From the NCBI GenBank assembly GCA_964007475.1, contig CAXFZM010000296.1, positions 124,001 to 188,000 on the forward strand: a stretch of 64,000 nt of DNA, read 5' to 3'. Below, piece after piece: positions 22,230 to 33,226 of the stretch (positions are counted from its first letter, which is position 1; each line of letters starts with the position of its first letter). Origin of the DNA: Hybos culiciformis. Its lineage: Eukaryota > Arthropoda > Insecta > Diptera > Hybotidae. Under the pieces are notes generated by a model that saw only the letters and a program-made list of their open reading frames with translations, did no database searches and was not told where the DNA came from. Position numbers and translations under genes: made by a program.

Positions 22230-23286
22230 TGTACCCGCACCTACGTTTCGATGAACAATTATAGGAGCTAGTTATTTTACAAATTTGGGAAAATATTTAA
22301 GAATATTTCTACTTATTCAACACTTAAATTCAATGAAATCGAATGATATTTCTCCCTTAAACAGGTTTCCAAACCAAACCAAATTTGTGTTTTATCCATT
22401 TCCTCTTTTTATGAATCAAATTTGAATGAAATTAGAAGAACTTTCGCAGTCCTCCCCGGGAGGGATTTCTGGGTAGGGTGCCATTCAAATTTTAAAATAG
22501 ACTAAAACAACTCCGAGACAAAGAGACGGTGTAAATTTCGAAACGATCGGTTGAGTGGTTTAGTTTTTAATATTTTGTAGTTATTAGTAATAAAGAAATT
22601 GATTTCTATATATTCGAAGAGGCCCCCTAAAAAGAGGGTGCCAAATTTTTTGTTACGAAATTCGTGTGTTTAATCATTTTTATGTACCAAATTTAAATGA
22701 AATCGGACAAACTTTTGAAGTCCTCCCCTAGGAGGTCAATAAATTTTTTGTTACGAAATTTGTGTGTAATCAGTTCCACTTTTTACATACCAAATTTGAA
22801 CGAAATCGGACGAACTTTTCAAGTCCGGCCGCATGGGAGGTCCCTGGGTAGGAGTTCGCTGGGTAGGAGGTCCCTGGGTAGGAGGTTAACAAATTTTTTG
22901 TTACGGAATTTGTGTGTAATCAGCTCTTCTTTTTGCATACCAAATTTGAATGTAATCGGACGAACTTTTAAAATCCGCCCCAATGGGAGGTCTCTGGGTA
23001 AAAGGTTCCTGGGTAGGAGGTCAACAATTTTTTTGTTACGGAATTTGTGTGTAATGACTTCCTCTTTTTACGTACCAAATTTGAATGAAATCGGACGAAC
23101 TTTTGAAGTCGGCCGCCGGGCGAGGCCCCTGGGTAGGAGGCCAATCAAATTTTAAAATAGCCTATAACGACCCCGACCTGACACAAAGACATGGTGTAAT
23201 TTTCAAAACGATCGGTTGAGCGGTTTAGGAGCCTATTCGGAACATACAAACAGACAAAGAGACAACTTCGGTTTTATATATATATA
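22230..23286 (-). mobile_element. Non-autonomous Helitron-like element, copy 2 (split)
   Basis: The 5' TC lies at 23286-23285 (minus strand) and the 3' CTAG at 12065-12062. The CACTA-like element has entered just inside the 3' end, leaving only CTAGCTG on its far side. The array has four units. Conserved start and end segments match copies 1 and 3. Confidence 0.65.
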
Positions 23287-24917
23287 GATATAAAAATACA
23301 TTCACATTGTGATAATAATAAAATAATTGGATGGTGATCGAAAATATTTTTGTTCGTACTATCATTTAACTTTTTTAAGTATTTTTGTATAATAATTTTG
23401 TGATCTTTTTTTTAATTAGTAAAAAAATGTATACGAAATTAATTTTTAGTAGAAAAATATGCTTGGAAATTTCATTTTTATATATGGGAATTAAAATTTG
23501 ACAGAAAAGAATATGAATTAATAGAGTCAACTTGAGTCGGACCCGAAATGGTCAAGGCTTCAAAAGAGAATTTGAAGAAATCAGCGAAGAGATTGGCAAT
23601 AATATAATTATTTTCACTACTGACATCATTGTAATGGAGAGTTGTTGGATATGAAGAAGAACCTTTTTTTATCTTAACAAAGTTCTAGAATTGTTTTGCA
23701 TCTAACTTGAGTTCATTTTCCAGATTTAGCAAATAGTTAGAATGACAGTTAATAGAATGCCTTCGAAAATCCTCCCTTATACACAAAGGCTGTTTTAACG
23801 GTGTCGGGGCCTCTGACGCTGAAAAAAAATCGGGCCCCTGCTCTATAATGAAAATAAAATAAAACAATATTAATTAAAATTTTATGAAAAAATTACAAAA
23901 TTTAAAGAATGAGTGGTAAGTAAAGCGCGTTGGACTATGTTGCTTTATATGCGCTTGCAGACCCTAATATTAACGCGATATTTGCAGCATTGCCGTAGGA
24001 TTGACCTCTACATTTATCAATTGGTATATTACACTAAAATCGGTAACATGATTTCAGACTATACGATTTTCGCTTTGTATTTTGATGAACGCCGAAGACG
24101 TATACTGCATTCATAGGGGGGAAAAAACAGTATCTACATGAAAACTGAATATGAGAAAAATAGGTTTAAAGTTTATTAGTCGTACTCAGAGAGTTGAACC
24201 GATATTTATTTCGGTTCGGTTTTGGTTTCGTTCCTTAAATTTTTTTGTGTTCCGGTTACGTTTCGGTTTAATATTTTTTTTTTCGTTCCGGTTACGGTTA
24301 CGGTTTCGATTACGGTTACAGTATTATTTTTTTAATCTTTTCTAAAAACTGACAAAAATGCAGTAGGTTAACTTAATCTTAAGCGACATAAAATAAATTG
24401 CCTTCATGTCATCTTAAGATTTTCGTGTACTTCTTTGGATTTTCGTAAGTTAAGTGTACAAAATACACACATTACATTATTTTGAAATATTTACAAATAT
24501 GTAAAAGGAGTATTATGAAATAGTAATTTGTACCTTCAAAATTGCCCATGCAAAGTTTACTAATTTTAGGAAAAAATCCGTTTTGTATACCTTTCACATA
24601 TAGAAACCCCAATTAAAAACAAAATCATAGCGGCACAACAACTTTCTATTTTAAATGAATTCAGACACATATTTACAAATATTACTTATAAAATAAAGAA
24701 CAAAAAGGACTTGAAATATATTTATCTGGGACTTAATCTAAATTTAGTTAAGCTCATCACTACAACACTATACATATGCGTAATTTTCAAATTTTAAAAT
24801 ATTGCAAAAATACGTTTAACATTTTTCTTATGGATGTAATAAAATGTCTAAATGCAAGCACAATTTTTGCTTTTGTAAAAAAAACTAAAAGAACGAAAAA
24901 TAAACCGAAATAAACAT
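22230..24917 (-). repeat. Repeat unit R, copy 2 second part
   Basis: Reverse complement of 3170-6413, with a shorter tandem array. It resumes at TGTACCCGCAC, immediately after the CACTA-like element, and ends near CGAAAAATAAACCGAAATAA (24894-24913). The fused remnant frames match those of copy 1. No gene. Confidence 0.85.
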
Positions 24918-24956
24918 GCCGCCAAATTTATATAATTTTAAAATATTCAAAGCATT

Positions 24957-25198
24957 TGTTAGAAATAAAACGACCGATCTTGTTGCTGTTAAAATTAAAA
25001 CTTATTTTCTTTATTTTTTACATTCAGAATATTGAGTTACATTTTTATTTTTATGATGTAATATCAAAAGAAAGAATTCGGTCAAATTATATTTCAAAAT
25101 GCATATTAAGCATTTTGCAATATAACGTAATTCTTTCTTTTGTCGATATTTCATTAACCTAAATTTTAAATGTAGAACAATAATTTTTATTCACAACA
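24957..25198 (-). repeat. 3' LTR of the gypsy-type provirus
   Basis: On the minus strand it runs from TGTTGTGAATAAAAATTATT to TTATTTCTAACA. The ends are TG...CA with short inverted TGTT/AACA. It is 242 bp, short for the family. It matches the other LTR except for one base. Confidence 0.95.
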
Positions 25199-25210
25199 TT
25201 CCTCCCGATT
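25199..25210 (-). other. Polypurine tract of the provirus
   Basis: On the minus strand AATCGGGAGGAA directly abuts the 3' LTR. That is the expected place and composition for the plus-strand primer of reverse transcription. Confidence 0.85.
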
Positions 25211-25519
25211 TAAAATAAGTCCTATCCTTAATATTGTTAATAAATCAAGGTGAATAAAAATTATTTGAAGTACACTTTAAATAATAACATGCATTAATAC
25301 TCAAAAGATAATTTATAAAGAATTTACAGATAGAATTAATTAATAATAATATTTTTTTTTTTTTTTGTTTTTAAGAACATTGCTTTTCTTATTTTAACTT
25401 ATTTTATTAGTTATACCTACAATAAATTTTTATTATTAATTTTTATTTAATTTTATAATTTTTTTTTTTTTTTTTTTTTTTTGATACAATAATTTTTATT
25501 TATTCGACAATATTTCTTT

Positions 25520-27712
25520 TTAAGATTTTCGGAAATTAAAATGGGGTAAACGTATTGATTTATTAAAATTTGTAATTTTGTTTTCACCTTTAGTATTATT
25601 ACTGTTACTTTGATTTTCTAAATTTTGTGTAGGTGGTGGAGGAGGAGGAGGAGGAGGAAGAAGTTGACTCAATTGTTTTGGGGCCTTTGATGTTGATTTT
25701 ATATCGGTTGTATTTTTACTTAATATTTTTGGTACAACTAAAGTTGACCTAACGTCTTGAGGTTGACGTTTGTTGCTACTTGAACTATTTGATAATAGTG
25801 ACACAGTTTTACCTACTTTACTTGGTAATTGTTCTAGGGTATTGCTAGGTTTAGATGGTGATTCTTTTATAGTAACCACTCTTCCCTCCCCTTTTTCTGA
25901 TTCATTTGATGCTGAATAAGTTGTTGGTCTAGAGTTATTACTTTCAGTGTTATCAATGTTCTTATTTATCTGAGTTTTTACCTGTAAAATTTTTACAACG
26001 ATGAAAATTAGAACTCCAATCACTAAAATAGATATTCCGGAATTACTGTAAGTTAAAATTTTATCTGAACTTAAAAAAATATTTGTGTATTCTCCTAAAG
26101 TATCATTTAATGATTCCATGTTTTCGTTAATTTTTTTCCAATTTTGTTTGAAGTCTAATTGCGATGTATGTATAAGCGGAAGATTTAATTCAGAAATAGG
26201 TCTGGTGTTATTTTGTGGAAGTTTGTGGTTTATCAAAGTTATATTTTGAATATATTCTGGTAAATTATGAATTTGGTTTTTTTCTACTGGTAGTTTCCAA
26301 TTTGATATTGTATAAGAGCATTTATTATTCAAATGTACTATTCCCGTTCCTAATAGAAATTTTTGTGTTGTTTGTTCGTCACATTGTGACTGAATCATTT
26401 GGTTATTGTTGAACACATACAACCAACTGTTAGCGGAATTGAGTTTGATAACAACGTTTGGTGGTGTAATTAATTTAGTGATTTTACAGGTGCTAGTGCC
26501 TTCATACACACCGGGCATTTTAAAACAAACTTCGTTAGAAAACTCGTTTACCGAGAATGGCTTGAACTGTTTGCAAATGTATATCGGTTTTTCGTTGAAA
26601 GATAAAAGCTTCATACAATGTTTATTTAATTCAAATGCTTTAATAGTACACAAGAGTGACCATTGTGCTTGAAATAATATATAATCGAAATCTATATCTA
26701 TAACCGCATAAGAATCGTTTGATAGCAACATAGGGTATAAATGTATACTGTCTAATGTAAAGGTTTTCGAATTGCAAATAGGTATTGTAATTTTTATAAG
26801 AATTTCATTAGGTAATTCTATCCAATGTACTTTGATAATTTTATTTAAATAGGAATGATCAGTTATTAAAGGATTAAAATTAGCTATACTAGTAATGTTA
26901 TTATATATTTCTTGTAAATCTTTTGAACTAAGTAATAGTGGATGCATTTTATTTTGTTGTAATGAGTTAATTAAGGTAAAAAATTTGGTTAATATATTTT
27001 GAATTAATTGCAACTGAGTTAAAATTTTAATTATTAGTTCATTTCTATCTGAATGATTATTATTTTCTTTTTCTGCTACTCCTAACTGGTTAATAACAGC
27101 AGTCATATTTTTTATTACTGTATTAAATTCATTTTTTATTTGTTCGTGATTCTTTTGGATTTGATTTATTGGTTCCATCATCAAATTAAAATTAGATTTC
27201 ATGATTGTTAATTGTTTTTGTTGATAATGAATATTTTTCTCATTTTCCATGTTTAATGTGTTTAACTTTTTGTAAATATCTGTTGCATCGTCGTCATCCA
27301 TCGTACCGAACAAAAATTTACTGAATTTTCCTACAATATTTATTAATCCTCTTTTGTTCCTTCTGGTACTTGTACTTCCATAACTTTTTAATTCTGATAT
27401 TTGTTCTTCAATATCAACTGTAATTTTTTTTATTATTCCTTCCCATATTTCACAATTACTCTTTGAGTCACTTTTCGTTGAAAATTTACATAAGGTATGT
27501 AATGATGCCTCGCAAAATTTAATATGGTTGAGTGTTGGCTCCCATTCTGGAAATTTTATATTGGTAATTATAGTCCATGATTCTTGATAAAAAACTGCTT
27601 GACCGATGTTTTCTAAAATAATGCCTTTACTAGGGTCCAGTTTTTCATGCTGGAACGATTTTACACAATTGATTTGCGATAACAATAAAACAAATATGTT
27701 GACCACGAACAT
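25520..27712 (-). CDS. env: Envelope glycoprotein of the provirus (F-like)
   Basis: A 730-residue open frame begins at ATG 27712. A hydrophobic signal-like stretch fills residues 1-19. A furin-type site, RRNKR, lies at 117-121, followed by a hydrophobic glycine-rich segment (GLINIVGKFSKFLFG). That layout is known for insect errantivirus and baculovirus F-type fusion proteins. Many N-glycosylation motifs and Cys residues follow. A membrane anchor is at about 556-576. The cytoplasmic tail is about 154 residues, long for such proteins, with nine consecutive Pro near residue 686. Just upstream of the ATG, TTGCAG (ending at 27715) is a plausible acceptor, as env of this group is made from a spliced mRNA. 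The frame is intact. Confidence 0.9.
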   Translation of the reverse strand: MFVVNIFVLLLSQINCVKSFQHEKLDPSKGIILENIGQAVFYQESWTIITNIKFPEWEPTLNHIKFCEASLHTLCKFSTKSDSKSNCEIWEGIIKKITVDIEEQISELKSYGSTSTRRNKRGLINIVGKFSKFLFGTMDDDDATDIYKKLNTLNMENEKNIHYQQKQLTIMKSNFNLMMEPINQIQKNHEQIKNEFNTVIKNMTAVINQLGVAEKENNNHSDRNELIIKILTQLQLIQNILTKFFTLINSLQQNKMHPLLLSSKDLQEIYNNITSIANFNPLITDHSYLNKIIKVHWIELPNEILIKITIPICNSKTFTLDSIHLYPMLLSNDSYAVIDIDFDYILFQAQWSLLCTIKAFELNKHCMKLLSFNEKPIYICKQFKPFSVNEFSNEVCFKMPGVYEGTSTCKITKLITPPNVVIKLNSANSWLYVFNNNQMIQSQCDEQTTQKFLLGTGIVHLNNKCSYTISNWKLPVEKNQIHNLPEYIQNITLINHKLPQNNTRPISELNLPLIHTSQLDFKQNWKKINENMESLNDTLGEYTNIFLSSDKILTYSNSGISILVIGVLIFIVVKILQVKTQINKNIDNTESNNSRPTTYSASNESEKGEGRVVTIKESPSKPSNTLEQLPSKVGKTVSLLSNSSSSNKRQPQDVRSTLVVPKILSKNTTDIKSTSKAPKQLSQLLPPPPPPPPPTQNLENQSNSNNTKGENKITNFNKSIRLPHFNFRKS

Positions 27713-27902
27713 TCCTGCAACCAGAAGTATGAATTTCGTTTATTTTATTTTATTTTTTACTAAAAATAAAAAATTGCATTAGAATTTAACATCGTTATTT
27801 ACATTGTACCCCCTTTTTTTTTTTTTTATTTTTTTTTTTTTTTTTTTTTTTTTTATTTTGTATAGTATGTTAATTAAGATCTAATATTAAAGGAAAATTT
27901 TA
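27713..27902. other. Gap between pol and env with long T-runs
   Basis: It holds a poly-T/poly-A stretch (about 27811-27856) and the presumed env splice acceptor at 27715. On the minus strand the A-rich run follows the pol stop. No frame crosses it. Confidence 0.6.
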
Positions 27903-30900
27903 TTACTCATAGAATTTTTTCAATCTATTATTATTTACTCTTTTAAATTTTCTTCCAATTTTAATTGTGACATTAACAGGGCTGTTTACTTCTGTGACTT
28001 CAAATGGTCCTAACCAAATTTGCGAAAATTTTCCCTTTATTACCGGATTTTTCAACAACACCTTCTCGCCTATCTTAAAATGTTTGGGGTTGGCATTCTT
28101 ATCGTATTGTTTTTTTGAAATTTCTTTACTTTTTTCTAAATTTTGTCGGGCAATTGCATGAGCTTTTTGTAATTTATATCGAATTTGATAGAAGTAGTTT
28201 TCAAAATCATATATCGGTTGAATTTTTTGTTGTATATTTGTCGGTACATCAGATTTAAAACCAAATAAACATTCCATTGGTGTTAGTTTAGTCGATGAAT
28301 GTGGAGTATTATTATGCACGAACATTGCTTGTCTTAATATCTGATCCCACGTTTTTGAGTCTGCATCTGTAAAATTCCGAAGATATTCTGCTAATGACCT
28401 ATGCGAACGTTCCAATGCACCATTTGACTGAGGGTGATAGGCAGTTGTCTGTATCTTTTTAATTTTTAATAGCTTACATGTTTTTTTGAATAATTCGCTT
28501 GTGAAGTTGCTACCCTGATCCGTTACCAAAGATTTTGGAATTTTGTACCTACTTATGATTTCGTCTACTAAAATCCTAGCTACTTGTTCTGCTTCAATAG
28601 TAGGCAAAGCATAACAGTCCATAAACCTGCTTAAATCGTCCATAAAAGTCAAAATGTACCTATTACCTGCATGTGTAACCTCTAATGGTCCAACAATGTC
28701 CATATAAACTTTATCAAATGGATACGTCGCTACATCGGTCATTTGCATGTGCATCTTAGTATTTCTTGAAATTTTATTTTGTTGGCATTTTCGACATTTC
28801 TTAATAAAACTTTTTATATCTTTCTGCATACTCTTCCATTTATATTTGTTTTTTATTCTTTTATACGTCCTCTGAAAACCTTGATGTCCACCAAACAATG
28901 AGTCATGATATTCTTTTATAATTAATTGTTGATCTTTAACGTTATTAACTTCTTCTATTTTATCGTTGAAATTTATATCTTCATCTGAATTTTCATCGCT
29001 CTCAGTATCTTCTTCAGAATTATCGTTGTTAGCATTATTTTCATTATTTTCGTTATTTTCATTATTTTCATAAATTGAATTTTCAGTATTTTTTGAATTG
29101 GCATTTTTTACTTGTTTGGCTGTTGCTCGAGTAGTTACAAAACAATTCTTTTTCTGTTCTTCAACGTTTGGTATTCGACTTAGACTGTCCGCATTCGTAT
29201 TTAATTTTCCAGCCTTATAAATAATATCGAAATCGTATTCAGAAAGTTTTAATTGGAATCGGGTTAATCGAGAACTAATGTCTTTGAATTTTTTAAAATT
29301 TTGTAAAGGCTTATGGTCTGAAAAAACAGTGAATGGTTTTCCATATAAGTAACAATGAAAATTTTTTATCGCCCAAACTACTGCTAATAATTCTCTTTCG
29401 ATTGTTGAATAATTTTTTTCGGCGGTGTTAAGAGTTCGACTAGCGTACGCAATAGGGTGTTCGTTATCAGAATTATCGCCTTGAAACAATACAGCACCTA
29501 ATGCCTCAGAACTAGCGTCAGTTGTTAAAAAAAATTTCTTGTCAAAATCTGGATATGCTAGTACAGGTGGCTGTACTAGGGCATTTTTTAATTTAACAAA
29601 AGATTTTTCACACTCAGGATCCCATTTAAACTTTGACTCCTTTCGCAATAATTTATTAAGGGGGTTTGCTACGGCTGAAAACTTAGGTATGAATTTACGA
29701 TAGTAATTTGCTAGACCTAGAAAACTTTGTACCGTTTTAACCGAATTAGGAGTTGGAAAATTTATCACACACTGAACTTTACCCGGATCTGGTTCCGCCC
29801 CCAAAGCCGAACATTTATGACCCAGGTAAACTACCTCCTTACTGAGAAATTGGCATTTACGTGGTTGCAACTTCAAGTTACTCGATTTTAAACGGTCAAA
29901 TACTCGGATAAGTTTCTTATTGTGGTCTTCTAAATTCTTTGCGTATATTACTATATCATCTAAATATATAAGGCAATCTATTCCCTCTAAACCAGACATT
30001 ATTATTGACATTGTTCGCTTAAAAGTGGCTGGACTATTTTTCAAACCAAATGGCATTCTTAAAAAATGATAATGTCCCTCCGGAGTGCTAAATGCGGTTT
30101 TTTCCTTGTCCTTGTCGTCCATTAAAATTTGATGATATCCACTTGCCAAATCCAGAGTGGTGAAATACCGTGAATGCCCTAATTGGTCTAATATATCTTC
30201 CATTCGTGGTAGAGGATACGCATCCCCGACTGTAATATCATTTATTTTTCTAAAATCTACAACGACCCGCCAATTTTTTTTTTTATCAGGCCCTGATTTT
30301 TTCGGAACCACTAATAAAGGTGAATTCCACGGGCTTTTACTAAGCTCAATAATTTTATTTTCTAACATTTCCCTAACATGTTCCCTTATTACTTCTTTAT
30401 GTATTTGTGGTAACCGATACATCTTTTGATTTATTGGTGCTGAATCTAGTGGGGTTATAATTGAATGTACAGCTTCGTCTGTATGTGACAATTTATCTTC
30501 AGGCAGAAAAAAAATACTATTATATTCTTTACAAATTTGAGTAACAGACTCTTTTTCGATATCATTTAACGTACCATCTAAATTTATTTCTTCTAATAGT
30601 AGTTTACATCTTTTTTCGTCAATTTCTTCGTTATTAATTTTACAATAATTTATTTTCGCTTCATATCTTTTACTTCTATTTTTGTAACCTAATTTTTTCT
30701 TTGAACTACATTCTCTTTCTGTAAAATTCTTTAAATTTCCAATTCTATATTCATTTAAGGGCATTGTATTTAATTCTATTTTATCAATTGTAACACCAAA
30801 ATCATTAACATTCATTAGACCCACTACTACGTACCCATTAATCGGTTTAATTAAGCTATTTGCTAAAAACACTCCAGGACTGATTTCTGTTGAAAAACAT

Positions 30901-31592
30901 ATAGCCTCCTCTTTCAGGATTATTGGGATTTTAAAACTTTTTTTTGAACGAGCTGGAATTGAAAATACTGTCACATGTTCAACATCGTCTCTTCCTTTCT
31001 TACAATTTTCAAATATGTCATTGTGAAAACTCGCAAATATTTTCCCAAAATCATAACAATCACTGTTAGCATTAGACTGTACAATGTCATTATGATTGTT
31101 TATTAGAATTTCAGTTTCAGTTTCCATGCGAGGAAATCTGAGAATTTGATTTGGTCCTTCGACATTACAATTTTCTTTTAAAAAGTTAAAACCTAAAATC
31201 CCATCTCCCGGTATATTCTTATTTTTTTTTATTACATTAAATTCACATTGTACTTTAATTTTTTCCTTATTTAATAATTCGTTTTCATTTTGATTTTGCT
31301 GATTTATAATTTTTTCTTCATAATTTGGTGTCATTATATTACCTACTACTTTACCTAGTGTTTCAGTTTTTCCATTTATCGAACTCAAAATAATTTTTTC
31401 ATTAACATTTATTTCAACAGCTTTTTTTATAACGTCGCTATTTATTAAACTAACTTCAGAGCCAGTATCCACCAATAATTCTACTTTAGGATTATTACTA
31501 ATATCTAATTCTACGTGTATTGTCGGTGAAAATTTTTTTTGCTCTGCTATATCTAGGACCGATATGGGACGTTTGCATTCGGTCCTTCTTCG
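27903..31592 (-). CDS. pol: Pol polyprotein: protease, reverse transcriptase, RNase H, integrase
   Basis: The frame is -1 relative to gag and is open from about 31620 to 27903. It has no ATG before the protease, so it should be made as a Gag-Pol fusion through the shift site at 31592-31598. Order: aspartic protease DTGSE (about 31469), RT with YLDD (about 29960), RNase H (TTDASSEALGAVL, then ERELLAVVWA, FSDHKPL), integrase zinc motif HDSLFGGH...CRKCQQNK (about 28900-28780), integrase core Asp in YMDIVGP, Asp in VTDQGSNF and Glu in NGALERSH. About 1,230 residues, a normal size for the group. No stop interrupts it. This copy may be competent or could supply enzymes to others. Confidence 0.93.
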   Translation of the reverse strand, partial: RRRTECKRPISVLDIAEQKKFSPTIHVELDISNNPKVELLVDTGSEVSLINSDVIKKAVEINVNEKIILSSINGKTETLGKVVGNIMTPNYEEKIINQQNQNENELLNKEKIKVQCEFNVIKKNKNIPGDGILGFNFLKENCNVEGPNQILRFPRMETETEILINNHNDIVQSNANSDCYDFGKIFASFHNDIFENCKKGRDDVEHVTVFSIPARSKKSFKIPIILKEEAICFSTEISPGVFLANSLIKPINGYVVVGLMNVNDFGVTIDKIELNTMPLNEYRIGNLKNFTERECSSKKKLGYKNRSKRYEAKINYCKINNEEIDEKRCKLLLEEINLDGTLNDIEKESVTQICKEYNSIFFLPEDKLSHTDEAVHSIITPLDSAPINQKMYRLPQIHKEVIREHVREMLENKIIELSKSPWNSPLLVVPKKSGPDKKKNWRVVVDFRKINDITVGDAYPLPRMEDILDQLGHSRYFTTLDLASGYHQILMDDKDKEKTAFSTPEGHYHFLRMPFGLKNSPATFKRTMSIIMSGLEGIDCLIYLDDIVIYAKNLEDHNKKLIRVFDRLKSSNLKLQPRKCQFLSKEVVYLGHKCSALGAEPDPGKVQCVINFPTPNSVKTVQSFLGLANYYRKFIPKFSAVANPLNKLLRKESKFKWDPECEKSFVKLKNALVQPPVLAYPDFDKKFFLTTDASSEALGAVLFQGDNSDNEHPIAYASRTLNTAEKNYSTIERELLAVVWAIKNFHCYLYGKPFTVFSDHKPLQNFKKFKDISSRLTRFQLKLSEYDFDIIYKAGKLNTNADSLSRIPNVEEQKKNCFVTTRATAKQVKNANSKNTENSIYENNENNENNENNANNDNSEEDTESDENSDEDINFNDKIEEVNNVKDQQLIIKEYHDSLFGGHQGFQRTYKRIKNKYKWKSMQKDIKSFIKKCRKCQQNKISRNTKMHMQMTDVATYPFDKVYMDIVGPLEVTHAGNRYILTFMDDLSRFMDCYALPTIEAEQVARILVDEIISRYKIPKSLVTDQGSNFTSELFKKTCKLLKIKKIQTTAYHPQSNGALERSHRSLAEYLRNFTDADSKTWDQILRQAMFVHNNTPHSSTKLTPMECLFGFKSDVPTNIQQKIQPIYDFENYFYQIRYKLQKAHAIARQNLEKSKEISKKQYDKNANPKHFKIGEKVLLKNPVIKGKFSQIWLGPFEVTEVNSPVNVTIKIGRKFKRVNNNRLKKFYE

Positions 31593-33226
31593 TTTCCCGA
31601 TATATTATTGCTCTCATTTTCAGATGCAACCTTTTTTTGATATTGTTCGTAAATACGTTTTGGTTCGCAATCTTCAATGTTATGATCCAGACGTTGACAA
31701 AAAATACAATGGAATTGATTTCCTATCTGATTTACGCGACTCGGTTTGTTTTTTCTACACTCCAATAAAGTATGTCCTTGAATTTTACAAAAGGTACAGA
31801 ATTTTGCTCTACATTCACGACTAATATGTCCACTCTTTCCACAGGAATAACAAATTATTCGTCTAGTAAAATTTGAATTTCTATCAACAAAATTAGAATT
31901 CTGCGTTGGATTAAACTTATTCATGTTATTGCTATGATTGAAATTATTTGGTTTTGTTTGCGGTGACCAAGAGTGGTTAGATATCAAATTTGTATTCAAA
32001 TTAAGTTCGTAATTTGGTCCAAAATTTGTGAGCTGTTGATCACGATAACTTTGGCCCGAATGGTGAGTAAAATTTTCTGAATTATTAAAATTAGGCGTAT
32101 TATTGTTATTGGGCCCTAATAATGGATTATAACCACGAGTTGGAAAAACCAAACTGTTAAAACTATTATTTTCAAGCTGTTCTGTTTCAGTTACTTTGTT
32201 AATAAGCTCCTCCAAATTTTTTGTTCCAAGTAGACAAGCGAATTGTTTGAGGGAATTGCTCAGTAGCCCTCTAATAAATACTTGGGTAGCTATCAGTTCA
32301 TATTGTTTTATCATCGGGTCGCTAGTATTTTCCTTACAAATTTTGATTAAAAATAGTTCGCATTCTTTTAATTTGAATTTGATTCTTTGTCCGAACTGAC
32401 GAACAGATTCCTGATTAAATTGCCTACAACTTTGCAATTCTTGTGTTAAACTAGCTAAATCTTTCGTAGGAAAATAATAATTCATAAGAATTGACTGTAA
32501 TTCATCAAAAGTTGTAAAAGTTTGATTTATACACATTTCATAAGGTATTCCTCTTAATTTTAGTTTAGGTAATAAAGATAAAAACATTGTTTTCTCTTCT
32601 TCCTCCGTTAATGAGTTATAAATGGTATTAGAAATTTTCAAAAAAATATGGAGATCATATGTTGTTTTTTCAAAAGGTTCTCCCGAAAAAGTTGGAATAG
32701 CTTGATTTATTGTGGCTATTATATTTGTAAGTCTAGTAGAGTCCGCCATTTTTTTTTTATTAATAGGAGTGTTTTGTTCCGAAAATTTAAAAGTACCTTC
32801 CAAAAAGTTTTTAATGTCTTGTTTAAATGTTGTTGTTCGTTTATCCAATTGTGTACACAATTTTTTTGTTATACCTATTTGATTATCTAGATTTGTCGTC
32901 AATTTATTTATTCTTTCATCATCTTCTAGGCTATCTACAGATATGACGGTATTATTACTTTTATTAAAGACACTTTCCGATTCACTTTCCGAGTGTGTAT
33001 CTGAATTAATATTTTGATTAATTTCTGTTTCTTCGTTTAACTCTAATTCTGTAGAGATTAAAGTACAATTGCCTTTGGAAGAATCGTTTTCTGAATGGTT
33101 TTCAAAATTTGTGCTTATCAAAGATTTATTTTTACTTTTTGTCTTTAACCCTAAATTTTTTTAAATTTTTTTTGTACGTAAGGACAAATTATATGACGTT
33201 TCGTCGCTTTGACTACCACTACTCAT
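31553..33226 (-). CDS. gag: Gag of the provirus, with in-frame TAA at codon 22
   Basis: The frame is open from 33160 to the TAG at 31553. The first upstream ATG in the same phase is at 33226, but a TAA (33163-33161) follows after 21 codons, in an A/T-rich run. The next in-frame ATG is at 32747, in a good context just before the predicted core domain. So either the 5' codons are a short upstream frame and Gag starts at 32747 (about 398 residues), or this copy has a nonsense change. The C-terminal part has three CCHC zinc knuckles with C-x2-C-x4-H-x4-C spacing (CYSCGKSGHISREC, CTFCKIQGHTLLEC, CIFCQRLDHNIEDC). The N-terminal part is acidic and Ser-rich. It forms the particle and binds genomic RNA. 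Confidence 0.88.
31592..31598 (-). promoter_or_regulatory. Candidate -1 ribosomal frameshift site GGGAAAC
   Basis: On the minus strand, in gag phase, the bases read TCG GGA AAC. That is G GGA AAC in the X XXY YYZ arrangement of known retroviral slippery sites. A -1 slip here enters the pol frame after its last upstream stop (a TAA in CAATAA, about 31608) and before the gag TAG at 31555-31553. No other standard heptamer fits this window. A downstream pairing element was not worked out. Confidence 0.75.

Noticed and set aside
31600..31660. A AAA AAG run in gag (about 31648) as the frameshift site
   Set aside because: A -1 slip there meets TGA a few codons later in the pol frame, so it cannot make Gag-Pol.
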